28,134 bases of DNA from Deltaproteobacteria bacterium. GTDB taxonomy: Bacteria > Lernaellota > Lernaellaia > JACKCT01. Both the position numbers and the translations under genes were made by a program. Every line of letters starts with the position of its first letter. The stretch's first letter is position 1. This document shows positions 15,285-23,623 of this stretch, in pieces. Location of the stretch: NCBI GenBank assembly GCA_020633895.1, contig JACKCT010000022.1:1-28134 (forward strand), written 5' to 3'. The notes beneath the pieces were generated by a model. It was not told the origin of the DNA, ran no database searches, and was given only the letters and a program-made list of their open reading frames with translations.

Positions 15285-16523
15285 TTAGCAACTGCAACAG
15301 CCGCCGTCCTTGTCGCCGTCGCCCAGGCCGTCGCCGCCGACTTCCAAATCCTCGACCGCTTTGCAGGTGTCTTCGTCGTCCACGCAGACTTCGACGGTGA
15401 GGTTGCAGGGGCTGCCTTCGCTGGCGCAGGCGTCGGATTCGGTGTCGCAGAATTCCTCGCCGTTGCAGAATTTGCCGTCGTCGGGGCACGGCGGTTCGGA
15501 GGCGGGGCCGCATTCGTCCCGGTCCTCGAAGCAGGCCTCTTCGCCGTTGCAGAAAACGCCGTCCGAGCACGGGTTGCCGTCGCTGGCGCAGGCGTCGCGG
15601 GAGCTGTCGCAGTATTCGATTCCGTTGCAGTAAAGGCCGTCGTCGGGGCACAGATCCGTCGTGTCGCCGGCGCAGGCGTCGGCCTCCGTGTCGCAATATT
15701 CTTGGCCGTTGCAGAAGATTCCGTCCGACGGGCAAGGCATCGTCGTGCCGCACGTTCCGACGGTCGATCCGTTCGCCGGTTCGGCGCAGCTTTCCCGTCC
15801 GTTGCAGAAAACGCCGTCATTCGCCGGGCACGGCGGGTCCGAATGGGTTCCCGGGCAGATGTCCCCGTCCTCGACGCAGTCTTCGGTCCCATTGCACCAG
15901 ACACCGTCCGAACACGGGTTGCCGGTGCGGCCACACTTGTCGTTCTCTTCGTCGCAGACCTCGACGCCGTTGCAATACGCGCCGTCGTCCGGGCATTTTT
16001 CCTCGACCGACGGAAAACACTGGTCCGATTCCTCGACGCAGTTCTCGACGCCGTTGCAGAACGTCCCGTCGATGCACGGGTTGCCGGAGGTCACGCAGAC
16101 GTTGTCGGCGCAGAAGGGCACGCCGTTGCAGAATTTGGCGTCGTCGTCGCAGTCACTGTTTTTCGTGCACGACTCGCCGATGCCCGCCTTGGGCCGCGCG
16201 GCGCGGGGGATGTCGCCGCGAATCGCCGCGAGACGTGCCAGGACGATCTCGTCGTCGATCGCCTCGGGCAACTCGCCGCCGGCGTATTCCTCGAATTCCG
16301 CGAGCGTCTCGAAGACGTGATCCTCGTCGAAAGCCTCTTCGTCCGGAGCGGCCGCTTGGGCATCGTCGTCCGAGGGGGCGGTATCGTCGTCATCCGACGC
16401 CGTTACGTCGTCGGACGCTTCTTCGTCCGCCCCGCATCCGAACGGCAAAATCGCGGCGGACGCGAGGAAAAAGCCGAGCGCGAGTGCGGTAAGAACGCGA
16501 CGGGAAAATCCAGCTTCTTTCAT
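15285..16523 (-). CDS. Cys-rich repeat lipoprotein with C-terminal CCSC tail
   Basis: A 412-residue predicted lipoprotein. The signal peptide ends in PFGC (Cys30), followed by an acidic region (ADEEASDDV, then two further Asp runs). From about residue 115 to 390 there are about nine repeats of 26-32 residues with the core C-x-x-D-G-x-(F/Y)-C-N-G-x-E-x-C and one or two further Cys. Each repeat has an even number of Cys, which suggests disulfide-linked modules outside the cytoplasm. Similar CNGxExC repeats occur in secreted proteins of Deltaproteobacteria and Planctomycetes; their function is not known. The C-terminus reads EDLEVGGDGLGDGDKD then GGCCSC. The gene at 18795-19925 encodes a paralogue with the same ending. 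It is the last gene of a leftward three-gene operon, 51 bases after the hydrolase stop. Confidence 0.88.
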   Translation of the reverse strand: MKEAGFSRRVLTALALGFFLASAAILPFGCGADEEASDDVTASDDDDTAPSDDDAQAAAPDEEAFDEDHVFETLAEFEEYAGGELPEAIDDEIVLARLAAIRGDIPRAARPKAGIGESCTKNSDCDDDAKFCNGVPFCADNVCVTSGNPCIDGTFCNGVENCVEESDQCFPSVEEKCPDDGAYCNGVEVCDEENDKCGRTGNPCSDGVWCNGTEDCVEDGDICPGTHSDPPCPANDGVFCNGRESCAEPANGSTVGTCGTTMPCPSDGIFCNGQEYCDTEADACAGDTTDLCPDDGLYCNGIEYCDSSRDACASDGNPCSDGVFCNGEEACFEDRDECGPASEPPCPDDGKFCNGEEFCDTESDACASEGSPCNLTVEVCVDDEDTCKAVEDLEVGGDGLGDGDKDGGCCSC

Positions 16524-16574
16524 GGGGATCGATGCTAAACGGCGCGGAAGACGGTGTAAACGAATTTCCGCCGA

Positions 16575-18761
16575 CTAATCCGGATCGCACACGCCGTCGC
16601 AGACCGCGTTGATGACGCCGGTGCGGGCGAACTGGTCGATCTGCTCCTGGCCGACTTCCTGCACGCGCGGCAGTTCATGCACCGACGGATCGGTGTATTC
16701 GAACCCCGGCTCCCGGCCGGGCAGCGGATCGAGCCCGAAATCGAAGACCATCACCGCGGAGCCGTCCACCGGCGCCGTCACCGTGTCGACCAACGGAATC
16801 GCCGTGCGGCCGTCCACCGGACCGAGTTGAGGAAGGCCCAGGGCCCGCGAATGCAGTTGCCCGGCCATATTCGGCACCGACACGTCGCCCAGCGCCATGT
16901 GCTGCAACACGCGCCGCGCGCTCGGCGAACCGGGATAGGTGTCGGAGAGGACATGGGGCGCGTAGGTGAGCGGGTCGACCCGGTCCAGACTGCTCTGGGC
17001 GATGGACACGAATTTTTGAAAATTCAATTCACCGCCCAAGGCGACGCGCCCGACCAACGCGAGGGGTTGGAACGGCGTGGCCCGGGACATCATCATCTCC
17101 CAGTTCGCGCCGCCCACGCCCAACACGGCCCGTTCGATGTGCGGCGCCAGCGCGATATACGTGCCGCCCAGGATGTGCCCCTGGCTGTTGCCGTAGAACC
17201 AGAATTGGTCCGGGTCGTAGGGCGCTTCGCCGTCCAGGCCGAGGTCGTCGATGGTCACGGCGATGCCTTGGTGCGTCGCTTCGGTCAACGCCATGAAATT
17301 CACCATCGCCTGATGCAGCCGGTCGGTGAACGAGAAGGACTCTTCCGTATTGAACACGATGGTCGACCCAACGGACACCGCGTCGGGCCGCGTCATGCCG
17401 ACCCAATCGGTCTTGACCATGATGATCTTGTAATCGCGCAGGAAGGGGTACATCCGCTCGCCGTCGAGGTAGGTGCCGAAGAAGCCGTGGCCGTACTGCA
17501 CCACCGGCACCTTGCCCGCGTCATCGGCGGTGATCGAGGTCGGGATGAGCATCAAAAACGGCACGTCCGCCCGCTCGGTGAACATCGGCGCGCCCGTCTC
17601 GTCGCGGATCATCCGCGCCCCGGGGCCGTCCTTATCCATGAACAGAGGCACGTTCTTGAGCACGCCCTCGACGGCGTAGGCGATGGCCTCGTTGTCGTCG
17701 TTGGGAATTTCGTCGCCGTCGGAACGGGAGAGAATTTTCTTGATCTTCACCTTGACGCCGTTGGCCGCGAAGTCGTCGAGCGCCTGGGTGCGCATCGAGA
17801 GCATGTCGCCGGCGACGGACGCCTGGGACTCGGTGGTGAAATCCCACGCCAGTTGCAGGTCATTCGCCGCGACGCCGAAATCGTCGACGATCGGGAAGAT
17901 CGCCAGGTCGTACCAATCTTGGAGAGGTTCGAGGTTTTCCGCGGCGGCGCCGTCGACCAGCGCGTCGAATGTCTCGGAAAAATCGATCGGCGATTCGTCG
18001 GTGGTGTGCAGGTCATGGAGCGCCACAACGTAGCGCCGTTCGTTGACCAGCCGCACCATCGGACGAAGGAACAGGAGCTGCGTTTGGTCGTTGTCGTCGG
18101 CGGTCAGGGGCATGACCTCGGCAATATGCGGAATCGCCTCGCCGGTTTCGGTATCGATCAAAAGCGTCGGGCTGTCGGGCGAAACGGAGTCGTCGGGATC
18201 CTCGTAGTTTCCGACGAGGGGTTCGGTGTCCAGGTCGGCGGGCACGAGGGTGACAATCTGGGCGCCGTGGGAAAAACCGTCGGCGTTGAACAACCCCAGG
18301 GGCGAGATCGGCTCGCCTTCGTTCTTCGCCGGAATCGCCCGGTCCGGCAGCATCACGGTCCGGCCGTCCCCGGCGTCGTCGATGAAGACATTGCTGGGAT
18401 AGGGATAGAGGCATTCGTCGCCCCAACCCAGGGGCTGACAATCCGCGTCGAGATCGGCCAACGACGGCCCGTACAGCGGCAATTCCACGTCATCGTCGGC
18501 CGTGTCATCGTCGGCGGTATCGTCGTCTGACGTGTCGTCATCGGATGTGTCGTCATCCGCGGTGTCGTCGTCGGATGTATCGTCGTCGTCCGTCGAAGTC
18601 GCGGCGCCGGTGTCATCGTCGTCGTCACCGGAGCCGCAGGCCGCCGTCCCACTGAAAAGGACCAACACCAGTCCCAGTAAAATCCACACCCACGCTCGAC
18701 GGCGAAGACGTTCCGCCGTCCAAGTGGAGATCCCCGCCGAAAAGTTATTCATGGATGACAT
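16575..18761 (-). CDS. Asp-tethered lipoprotein with alpha/beta-hydrolase domain, paralogue of 982-3066
   Basis: A 728-residue predicted lipoprotein. A basic n-region (RLRRRAW) and hydrophobic core end in GTAAC, with Cys42 the lipid site. A tether of about 55 residues made of (S/A)DDDT units follows. The first folded part starts with a Cys pair and YPYPSNVF, matching the paralogue. The hydrolase part has YGHGFFG, TDWVGM, the elbow GNSQG (Ser526), GDVSVPNMA (Asp626) and SVHELP (His695), a likely Ser-Asp-His triad. It ends in CDGVCDPD. The start is uncertain: ATG 18761, ATG 18752 and a TTG at 18785 are all in frame and none has a good SD. The upstream gene ends 33 bases away, so coupled translation is possible. 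It is the middle gene of the operon with two Cys-rich lipoproteins. Confidence 0.88.
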   Translation of the reverse strand: MSSMNNFSAGISTWTAERLRRRAWVWILLGLVLVLFSGTAACGSGDDDDDTGAATSTDDDDTSDDDTADDDTSDDDTSDDDTADDDTADDDVELPLYGPSLADLDADCQPLGWGDECLYPYPSNVFIDDAGDGRTVMLPDRAIPAKNEGEPISPLGLFNADGFSHGAQIVTLVPADLDTEPLVGNYEDPDDSVSPDSPTLLIDTETGEAIPHIAEVMPLTADDNDQTQLLFLRPMVRLVNERRYVVALHDLHTTDESPIDFSETFDALVDGAAAENLEPLQDWYDLAIFPIVDDFGVAANDLQLAWDFTTESQASVAGDMLSMRTQALDDFAANGVKVKIKKILSRSDGDEIPNDDNEAIAYAVEGVLKNVPLFMDKDGPGARMIRDETGAPMFTERADVPFLMLIPTSITADDAGKVPVVQYGHGFFGTYLDGERMYPFLRDYKIIMVKTDWVGMTRPDAVSVGSTIVFNTEESFSFTDRLHQAMVNFMALTEATHQGIAVTIDDLGLDGEAPYDPDQFWFYGNSQGHILGGTYIALAPHIERAVLGVGGANWEMMMSRATPFQPLALVGRVALGGELNFQKFVSIAQSSLDRVDPLTYAPHVLSDTYPGSPSARRVLQHMALGDVSVPNMAGQLHSRALGLPQLGPVDGRTAIPLVDTVTAPVDGSAVMVFDFGLDPLPGREPGFEYTDPSVHELPRVQEVGQEQIDQFARTGVINAVCDGVCDPD
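18489..18591 (-). repeat. In-frame 15-bp minisatellite coding the Asp tether
   Basis: About seven units of 15 bases encode (S/A)-D-D-D-T in the lipoprotein tether. Units differ at third positions (TCG/TCA, GTG/GTA) and at Ser versus Ala. The unit length is a multiple of three, so copy-number change would alter tether length without breaking the frame. Confidence 0.75.
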
Positions 18762-18794
18762 GGAGAGGATATTAGCCGATGGCAACGCCGGTTG

Positions 18795-19925
18795 CTAGCA
18801 GCCGCAGCAGCTATCGTCGTTGTCGCCTTCTCCCAGGCTGTCCCCGCCCGTTTCCAGGTCTTCGAGCAGCTCGCATTCTTCCTGGACCACGTCGCAGCGC
18901 TCGAATTCCGGGTTGCAGGGATTGCCTTCATACACGCAGTCCGCGTCGTCCTCCAGGCACGTGGCCGCGCCGGTGCAGAAGGTCTCCTCCCGCTCGCACG
19001 GAGGCACCCCCGGCGAACACTCCCGGGTGTCCTCGTCGCATTGCTCATGGCCGTTGCAGAAAACGCCGTCGTCGCACGGGTCGTTGCGTCGGGAGCAGGC
19101 CTGAAGCTCCACGTCGCAATATTCCTCGCCGTTGCACCATTCGCCGTCATCGCGACACGGATCGCCGGAGTGGGTGCAGTTCTCGATTTCGTTGTCGCAA
19201 TACTCATAGCCGTTGCAGATATTCCCGTCGTCCTCGCAAAACACCGGCTGGTCGTCGCACAGGTCCCGTTCCTCGTTGCACAAAGGAATGCCGGTGCAGA
19301 ACAAGCCGTCGTCCGGGCAGCCGACGGCCAGCGGCTCCAGGCACTCGCCCTCGCCCGGGCCGGTGTTCACGCACCGCTCCTCGCCGTTGCAGAACTGCCC
19401 GTCGTTGCATCGCCCCACGCTGGCGCAGTCCTCGACGATCTCGTTGCAGACCTCGTCGCCGTTGCAAAAATCCGTATCCTGCTCGCAGACGATCGGATTG
19501 CCCGAAACGCAGACGTTGTCCTCGCAGACCTCATCGCCGTTGCAATACGTCGTGTCCTGGCACTCCGCGTCGCCCGAGCACGACTGGCCCAACTTGGGCG
19601 CGGCGGGAACGAGCGCCAACTCGACAAGGCCGTCGGCCAACCACGACGAGTCGAACGCGCCCCGGCTCATCGCGTCGAGAATGTCGGCGTACTTGGAGGC
19701 GTCCATGGAAGAGGCCGGACGCAGGTGGTAGCGCTCGGGGCGGGACGCGATCGCCGCGCGGGGAACGGCCGCGAGACGTTCCGCGTCTTCGTTTTCGGCC
19801 GCGTCGTCGCCGTCGGCTTCCGGCAAGGCCGATTCGTCGTCCATGTCCTCGGCGCACCCGAACGCCAAGGCGAACGCCGCGCCGACCATCGTTACAACCA
19901 CCAAGGCGCGCCATGCGTGCGTCAT
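18795..19925 (-). CDS. Cys-rich repeat lipoprotein with C-terminal CCGC tail
   Basis: A 376-residue predicted lipoprotein, paralogue of the protein at 15285-16523. The signal peptide (MTHAWRALVVVTMVGAAF and onward) ends in AFGC with Cys24; acidic residues follow at once (AEDMDDES). A linker region contains VPRAA, as in its paralogue (IPRAA). From about residue 110 to 345 there are about nine Cys repeats with cores such as DDGVFCNGHEQC and DDGEWCNGEEYC. The C-terminus is EDLETGGDSLGEGDND then DSCCGC, close to that of the paralogue. The start at 19925 has AAAGGA upstream and gives a normal signal peptide; an in-frame start at 20009 would add a charged leader. It is the first gene of the leftward operon. 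A structural or binding role at the surface is likely; the ligand is unknown. Confidence 0.88.
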   Translation of the reverse strand: MTHAWRALVVVTMVGAAFALAFGCAEDMDDESALPEADGDDAAENEDAERLAAVPRAAIASRPERYHLRPASSMDASKYADILDAMSRGAFDSSWLADGLVELALVPAAPKLGQSCSGDAECQDTTYCNGDEVCEDNVCVSGNPIVCEQDTDFCNGDEVCNEIVEDCASVGRCNDGQFCNGEERCVNTGPGEGECLEPLAVGCPDDGLFCTGIPLCNEERDLCDDQPVFCEDDGNICNGYEYCDNEIENCTHSGDPCRDDGEWCNGEEYCDVELQACSRRNDPCDDGVFCNGHEQCDEDTRECSPGVPPCEREETFCTGAATCLEDDADCVYEGNPCNPEFERCDVVQEECELLEDLETGGDSLGEGDNDDSCCGC

Positions 19926-20117
19926 CGGTCCATCCTTTGAGCGGTCATTCGGGGTAGTTTGTCGTTCCCTCGATCTTAGGCAATTTCGCTTGGCGATGAC
20001 AGATCTCAACGCGAGCGGATCATCGCGAGGAAAATCTCCGGCGCGCGTTATCCTCGACGCCGCACGGCTCTTTCGGCAAGATCAAAGGCAATCGGTGACG
20101 AGGCGAAAGGATCGGCC

Positions 20118-20651
20118 ATGTCCATCACCCGGTGCGGAAACTGCGGCGCGCCCTACGACGAAGGGGCTCGGGTCTGCAAATATTGCGGCTCGCCCCGCGA
20201 GGATTTTCCGCGCAATCCGCTGCCGCCCGCCCAAAGTCCGCCCGAAAAACCCATCGCCGGTCCGTCCGTTTGGCGGCAGCTTCGCCCCGACTGGGGATTC
20301 GAATGGCGCACCCGCGCCGAGTTGTTCGGCCTGCCCCTGGTGCATATCGCCGTGGGGCGCAAGGACGGGCGCATGCGCGTGGCCAAGGGCATCGTGGCCA
20401 TCGGGCAATTCGCCCTCGGGTTCATCACCGTGGCCCAATTCGGCATCGGGGCGATTTTCGGCCTGGGCCAGTTCATGCTCGGCGCCGTGGTCATCGCCCA
20501 ATTCGCCGGCGGCGTGGCCTTCGGCCTGGGGCAATTCGCGACGGGATTCGTCGCCATCGGCCAATTCGCGTTCGGGTTTTACGTGATGGGTCAGGCGGCG
20601 ATCGGATTGGAATCGGTGCGCTCCCTGCTCGGTCAAACGCCCCTTCCCTAG
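20118..20651 (+). CDS. Zinc-ribbon protein with hydrophobic Gly-Gln-Phe repeat
   Basis: A 177-residue protein. The N-terminus is a zinc ribbon with Cys6, Cys9, Cys20 and Cys23 (CGNCG and CKYCG). A Pro-rich linker (30-50) follows. Residues 70-90 hold FGLPLVHIAVGRKDGRMRVA, which I recall from uncharacterised bacterial proteins with glycine-rich hydrophobic tails. Residues 91-163 are a repeat with the core (G/A)-Q-F-x-x-G: Gln or its equivalent falls at 97, 107, 118, 128, 139, 149 and 159, so spacing alternates 10 and 11. FGLGQF recurs exactly 21 residues apart. The segment is hydrophobic enough to be in a membrane, but the regular Gly and Gln could also build a beta-solenoid. The SD AAAGGA supports the start. 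Function unknown. Confidence 0.78.
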   Translation: MSITRCGNCGAPYDEGARVCKYCGSPREDFPRNPLPPAQSPPEKPIAGPSVWRQLRPDWGFEWRTRAELFGLPLVHIAVGRKDGRMRVAKGIVAIGQFALGFITVAQFGIGAIFGLGQFMLGAVVIAQFAGGVAFGLGQFATGFVAIGQFAFGFYVMGQAAIGLESVRSLLGQTPLP

Positions 20652-20725
20652 CGGCCTTAATCCCCCTGTTTTTCCGGCATTTGCAGGCTTTGTGGGCACC
20701 CCCACATCGACGGGGTCGGGGTCCC

Positions 20726-20850
20726 TTTCCCTCGGGGATGTTTCTGCGTATAGTGCGCACCCGTAATTTTCCCCCTAGGGCGTAACGCGCACCTTTTCGA
20801 GCCGTGGGTACGACGGTTCCAACGAGCGGCGAGCGCCGGGTATCAGGAGG
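20726..20850 (+). promoter_or_regulatory. metK promoter and structured leader
   Basis: TATAGT (20749-20754) is a good -10-like box with only a weak TTTCCC 17 bases upstream. The leader of about 95 bases contains a hairpin, GAGCCGT (20799-20805) with ACGGTTC (20813-20819), a short CGGC/GCCG hairpin, and then the strong SD AGGAGG (20845-20850). I could not match it to any known SAM or SAH riboswitch. The stretch 20652-20725 shows no other feature. Confidence 0.38.
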
Positions 20851-20855
20851 CGTCG

Positions 20856-22025
20856 ATGTCGGAAGGCAACTTCCTTTTTACGTCCGAATCGGTCACGGAA
20901 GGCCATCCGGACAAGATGGCGGACTGCATCAGCGATTCGATTCTGGACGCGGTGCTCTCCCAGGACGCGCGCGGCCGCGTGGCCTGCGAAACGCTGACGA
21001 CGACCGGTCTGGTCGTTCTGGCCGGCGAGATCACCACCACCGCCCAACTGGATTTTCAATCGCTGGTGCGGGACACGGTTCGGGAGATCGGCTACACCAG
21101 TTCGAACATGGGCTTTGACGCCGAGACCTGCGCGGTGATGGTGGCGCTGGACAAGCAGAGCCCGGAAATCTCCCAGGGCGTCACCGAGGGCGAGGGGCTG
21201 CACAAAGAGCAGGGCGCCGGCGACCAGGGCCTGATGTTCGGATTCGCCTGCGACGAAACCCCCGAACTGATGCCCGCCCCCATCTACTACGCCCATCTGC
21301 TGTGCAAGGAACTGACCGACGCCCGCAAGAGCGGCCGGCTGCCCTTCCTGCGTCCCGACGGCAAGGCCCAAGTGACTTTCGAATATGTCGACGGCAAGCC
21401 CAAGCGGGTGCATACCGTCGTTATCGCCGCCCAGCACAATCCGGACGCCTCCCACGAAGAGGTCGTGGCCGGGGTCAAGGAAGAGGTCGTCAAGAAGGTC
21501 CTGCCCGACGACATGATGCACGACGACGTGATCTATCACATCAACGGCACGGGCAAGTTCTGCATCGGCGGCCCCATGGGCGACGCGGGATTGACCGGAC
21601 GCAAGATCATCGTCGACACCTACGGCGGCATGGGCCGTCACGGCGGCGGCGCGTTCTCGGGCAAGGACCCGTCCAAGGTCGACCGCTCGGCCGCCTACAT
21701 GGCCCGCTACATCGCCAAAAACTGCGTGGCCGCCGGACTGGCCGCCAAGCTGGAGGTGCAGCTCGCCTACGTCATCGGCGTGGCCGCGCCGGTGTCGGTC
21801 AACGCCAATAGCTGGGGCACGGGCAAGGTCTCCGACCGGGAGATCGAGAAGATCATCCGCGAGGCCTTCTCCATGAAGCCCGCGGACATCATCCGCGACC
21901 TGGACCTGCTCAAACCCCGCTACCGCGCCTCGGCCGCCTACGGCCACTTCGGACGCAGCGAGGACTCGTTCACCTGGGAGCACACCGACCGGGCGGACAA
22001 GATCAAGGATCTGGCGGGTCTGTAG
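20856..22025 (+). CDS. metK: S-adenosylmethionine synthase
   Basis: A 389-residue methionine adenosyltransferase that makes S-adenosylmethionine from methionine and ATP in the cytoplasm. Clear family motifs: [20 protein letters not shown] at the start (ATP and metal site), [12 protein letters not shown] (hexapeptide signature), [50 protein letters not shown] (P-loop-like signature) and [12 protein letters not shown]. Length is typical. The SD AGGAGG lies five bases before the ATG. The gene is followed after 90 bases by ahcY on the same strand, so synthesis of the methyl donor and removal of its by-product are probably expressed together. This also serves the radical SAM enzymes nearby, which consume SAM. 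Confidence 0.98.
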   Translation: MSEGNFLFTSESVTEGHPDKMADCISDSILDAVLSQDARGRVACETLTTTGLVVLAGEITTTAQLDFQSLVRDTVREIGYTSSNMGFDAETCAVMVALDKQSPEISQGVTEGEGLHKEQGAGDQGLMFGFACDETPELMPAPIYYAHLLCKELTDARKSGRLPFLRPDGKAQVTFEYVDGKPKRVHTVVIAAQHNPDASHEEVVAGVKEEVVKKVLPDDMMHDDVIYHINGTGKFCIGGPMGDAGLTGRKIIVDTYGGMGRHGGGAFSGKDPSKVDRSAAYMARYIAKNCVAAGLAAKLEVQLAYVIGVAAPVSVNANSWGTGKVSDREIEKIIREAFSMKPADIIRDLDLLKPRYRASAAYGHFGRSEDSFTWEHTDRADKIKDLAGL

Positions 22026-22115
22026 GCCGATCGGGCCCGCATTCAACGCACGACCGAACGGGAATTTGCATTCAGCCGGTTCGTGGAACCGGACCCATCG
22101 CCACAGGAGATTTCG

Positions 22116-23378
22116 ATGGCCGATTACGACGTGAAAGACATCAACCTGGCCGCCGAGGGGCAGGACAAGACCGAGTGGGCCGAGGCGACCATGCCCGTCC
22201 TGCGGCAGATCAAGGAGCGCTTCGAGGCCGAGAAGCCACTCAAGGGTCTCAAAGTGGGCGCGTGCCTGCATGTGACCACCGAGACGGCCAACCTGATGAT
22301 CACCCTGGCCGCCGGCGGCGCGGACGTGTCCCTGTGCGCCTCCAACCCCCTGTCCACGCAGGACCCGACGGCCGCCCACCTGGCCAAGAACTGCGGCATC
22401 CGCACCTTCGCCATCAAGGGCGAGGACAACGAGACCTATTACAAGCACGTCAACGAGGTCATCGATGCCGGGGTGCATGCCACCATGGACGACGGCGCCG
22501 ACCTGGTGAACACCCTGCACACCTCGCGCAAGGCCGAGCTGGCGGGCGTCAAATACGGCACCGAGGAGACGACCACCGGCGTGATCCGCCTGCGGGCCAT
22601 GGGCGAGCAGGGCGTGCTGGGCTATCCGGTCTTCGCCATCAACGACGCCAACACCAAGCATATGTTCGATAACCGCTACGGCACCGGCCAGTCGACCATC
22701 GACGGCATGATCCGGGCCACCAACCGCCTGGTCGCCGGGTCCACGTTCGTCGTCTCCGGCTACGGCTGGTGCGGACGCGGCTTGGCCAACACGGCCCGGG
22801 GCCTGGGCGCCCGGGTGATCGTCTGCGAGGTTGACCCGCTGCGCGGCCTGGAGGCGGTCATGGACGGCTATCGCGTCATGCCCATCGCCAAGGCGGCCCC
22901 CGAGGGCGATTTCTTCTGCACCGTCACCGGCGACATCAACGTCATCGACGTGGCCCACTTCGAGAAGATGAAAAACGGCGCCATCGTCGCCAACTCGGGG
23001 CACTTCAACGTGGAGCTCAACCTGGAAGGCCTGGGCAAGCTGGCCACGAGCCGACGCCGGGTGCGCGAGTTCATCGAGGAATACTCCCTGCCTAACGGCA
23101 ACAACGTCTACGTTCTGGCCGACGGACGCCTGGTCAACCTCTCCGCCGCGGAGGGCCATCCCTCGGCGGTCATGGACATGTCCTTCGCCAACCAGGCCCT
23201 GACCCTCGAATGGCTCGCCAAGGGCGGCGCCGACGGCTACAACAAGACCGTCCACAACGTCCCCCGCGAGATCGACGAGCAGGTCGCCCTGCTCAAGCTC
23301 AACGCCATGGGCATCGAGATCGACGAGCTCACCGCCGAGCAGAAGAAGTACCTCGAATCCTGGGAAATGGGCACCTAA
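22116..23378 (+). CDS. ahcY: Adenosylhomocysteinase
   Basis: A 420-residue S-adenosylhomocysteine hydrolase, which splits S-adenosylhomocysteine to adenosine and homocysteine and relieves inhibition of methyltransferases. Motifs: [13 protein letters not shown] at the start, [60 protein letters not shown], the NAD-binding loop GYGWCGRG (Gly215, Gly217, Gly220), [11 protein letters not shown] and NSGHFNVEL. It lacks the internal insertion of long eukaryotic-type enzymes and ends in [10 protein letters not shown] instead of a DHYRY-like tail. It is thus the short type frequent in archaea and thermophiles but also found in mesophilic bacteria. The start at 22116 has AGGAGA upstream; an in-frame alternative at 22083 lies before the SD. 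Confidence 0.97.
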   Translation: MADYDVKDINLAAEGQDKTEWAEATMPVLRQIKERFEAEKPLKGLKVGACLHVTTETANLMITLAAGGADVSLCASNPLSTQDPTAAHLAKNCGIRTFAIKGEDNETYYKHVNEVIDAGVHATMDDGADLVNTLHTSRKAELAGVKYGTEETTTGVIRLRAMGEQGVLGYPVFAINDANTKHMFDNRYGTGQSTIDGMIRATNRLVAGSTFVVSGYGWCGRGLANTARGLGARVIVCEVDPLRGLEAVMDGYRVMPIAKAAPEGDFFCTVTGDINVIDVAHFEKMKNGAIVANSGHFNVELNLEGLGKLATSRRRVREFIEEYSLPNGNNVYVLADGRLVNLSAAEGHPSAVMDMSFANQALTLEWLAKGGADGYNKTVHNVPREIDEQVALLKLNAMGIEIDELTAEQKKYLESWEMGT

Positions 23379-23402
23379 GCGGCGTAGTCGCCGCGGACTG
23401 AC

Positions 23403-23530
23403 GGATACCAAAGGTATCCTGGCGCTGGCGCATCGTTGGAAGACCCTTGGTGGTACGTCGCTTCGCTCCAACGAAAAATGAGCCAAGGGTGCCACACTTT
23501 CGCGAGAACGCTAGTTCGAGAGAAGGTGTG
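23403..23530. repeat. Structured intergenic element with repeat family B, copy 1
   Basis: Three nested structures follow ahcY. GGATACC-AAA-GGTATCC (23403-23419) is a perfect hairpin. ACCCTTGG (23443-23450) pairs perfectly with CCAAGGGT (23483-23490). GCCACACTTTC (23491-23501) pairs imperfectly with CGAGAGAAGGTGTG (23517-23530). The last pair recurs at 25075-25113 with 14 identical bases in the right arm. Confidence 0.62.
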
Positions 23531-23553
23531 AATCATTCGAATAGAACGACCAG

Positions 23554-23582
23554 CGGGTTGCCGAAATCGGCAGCCCGTTTTT
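23554..23582 (+). terminator. Rho-independent terminator, rightward
   Basis: CGGGTTGCCGA (23554-23564) pairs with TCGGCAGCCCG (23567-23577) with one G-U pair, followed by TTTTT. This is a good intrinsic terminator on the plus strand and probably ends the metK-ahcY transcript, 175 bases after the ahcY stop. Confidence 0.72.
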
Positions 23583-23623
23583 CAATTTTGGTTCTTCATC
23601 AGAATCGGCACCGGTCGAGGACA

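Noticed and set aside
15285-15365. MYXO-CTERM sorting signal at the CCxC tail
   Set aside because: There is no transmembrane helix and no Arg-rich end after the cysteines; the cysteines are the final residues.
15285-16523. Repeats in the Cys-rich genes as a CRISPR array
   Set aside because: The repeats lie in frame in a coding region, vary in length and sequence, and encode a Cys-repeat protein.
16677-18530. 617-codon open frame antisense to the lipoprotein hydrolase
   Set aside because: Composition is typical of a shadow frame, and the minus-strand protein has signal peptide, triad and a paralogue.
20755-20855. SAH or SAM riboswitch upstream of metK
   Set aside because: Conserved core words of the SAH, SAM-II and SAM/SAH classes were looked for and not found; only generic hairpins are visible.
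20775-23495. 906-codon open frame antisense to metK and ahcY
   Set aside because: The other strand has two textbook enzymes with strong SDs. The antisense frame is Gly/Ala/Val/His/Asp-rich as expected from GC-rich third positions, with no motif.
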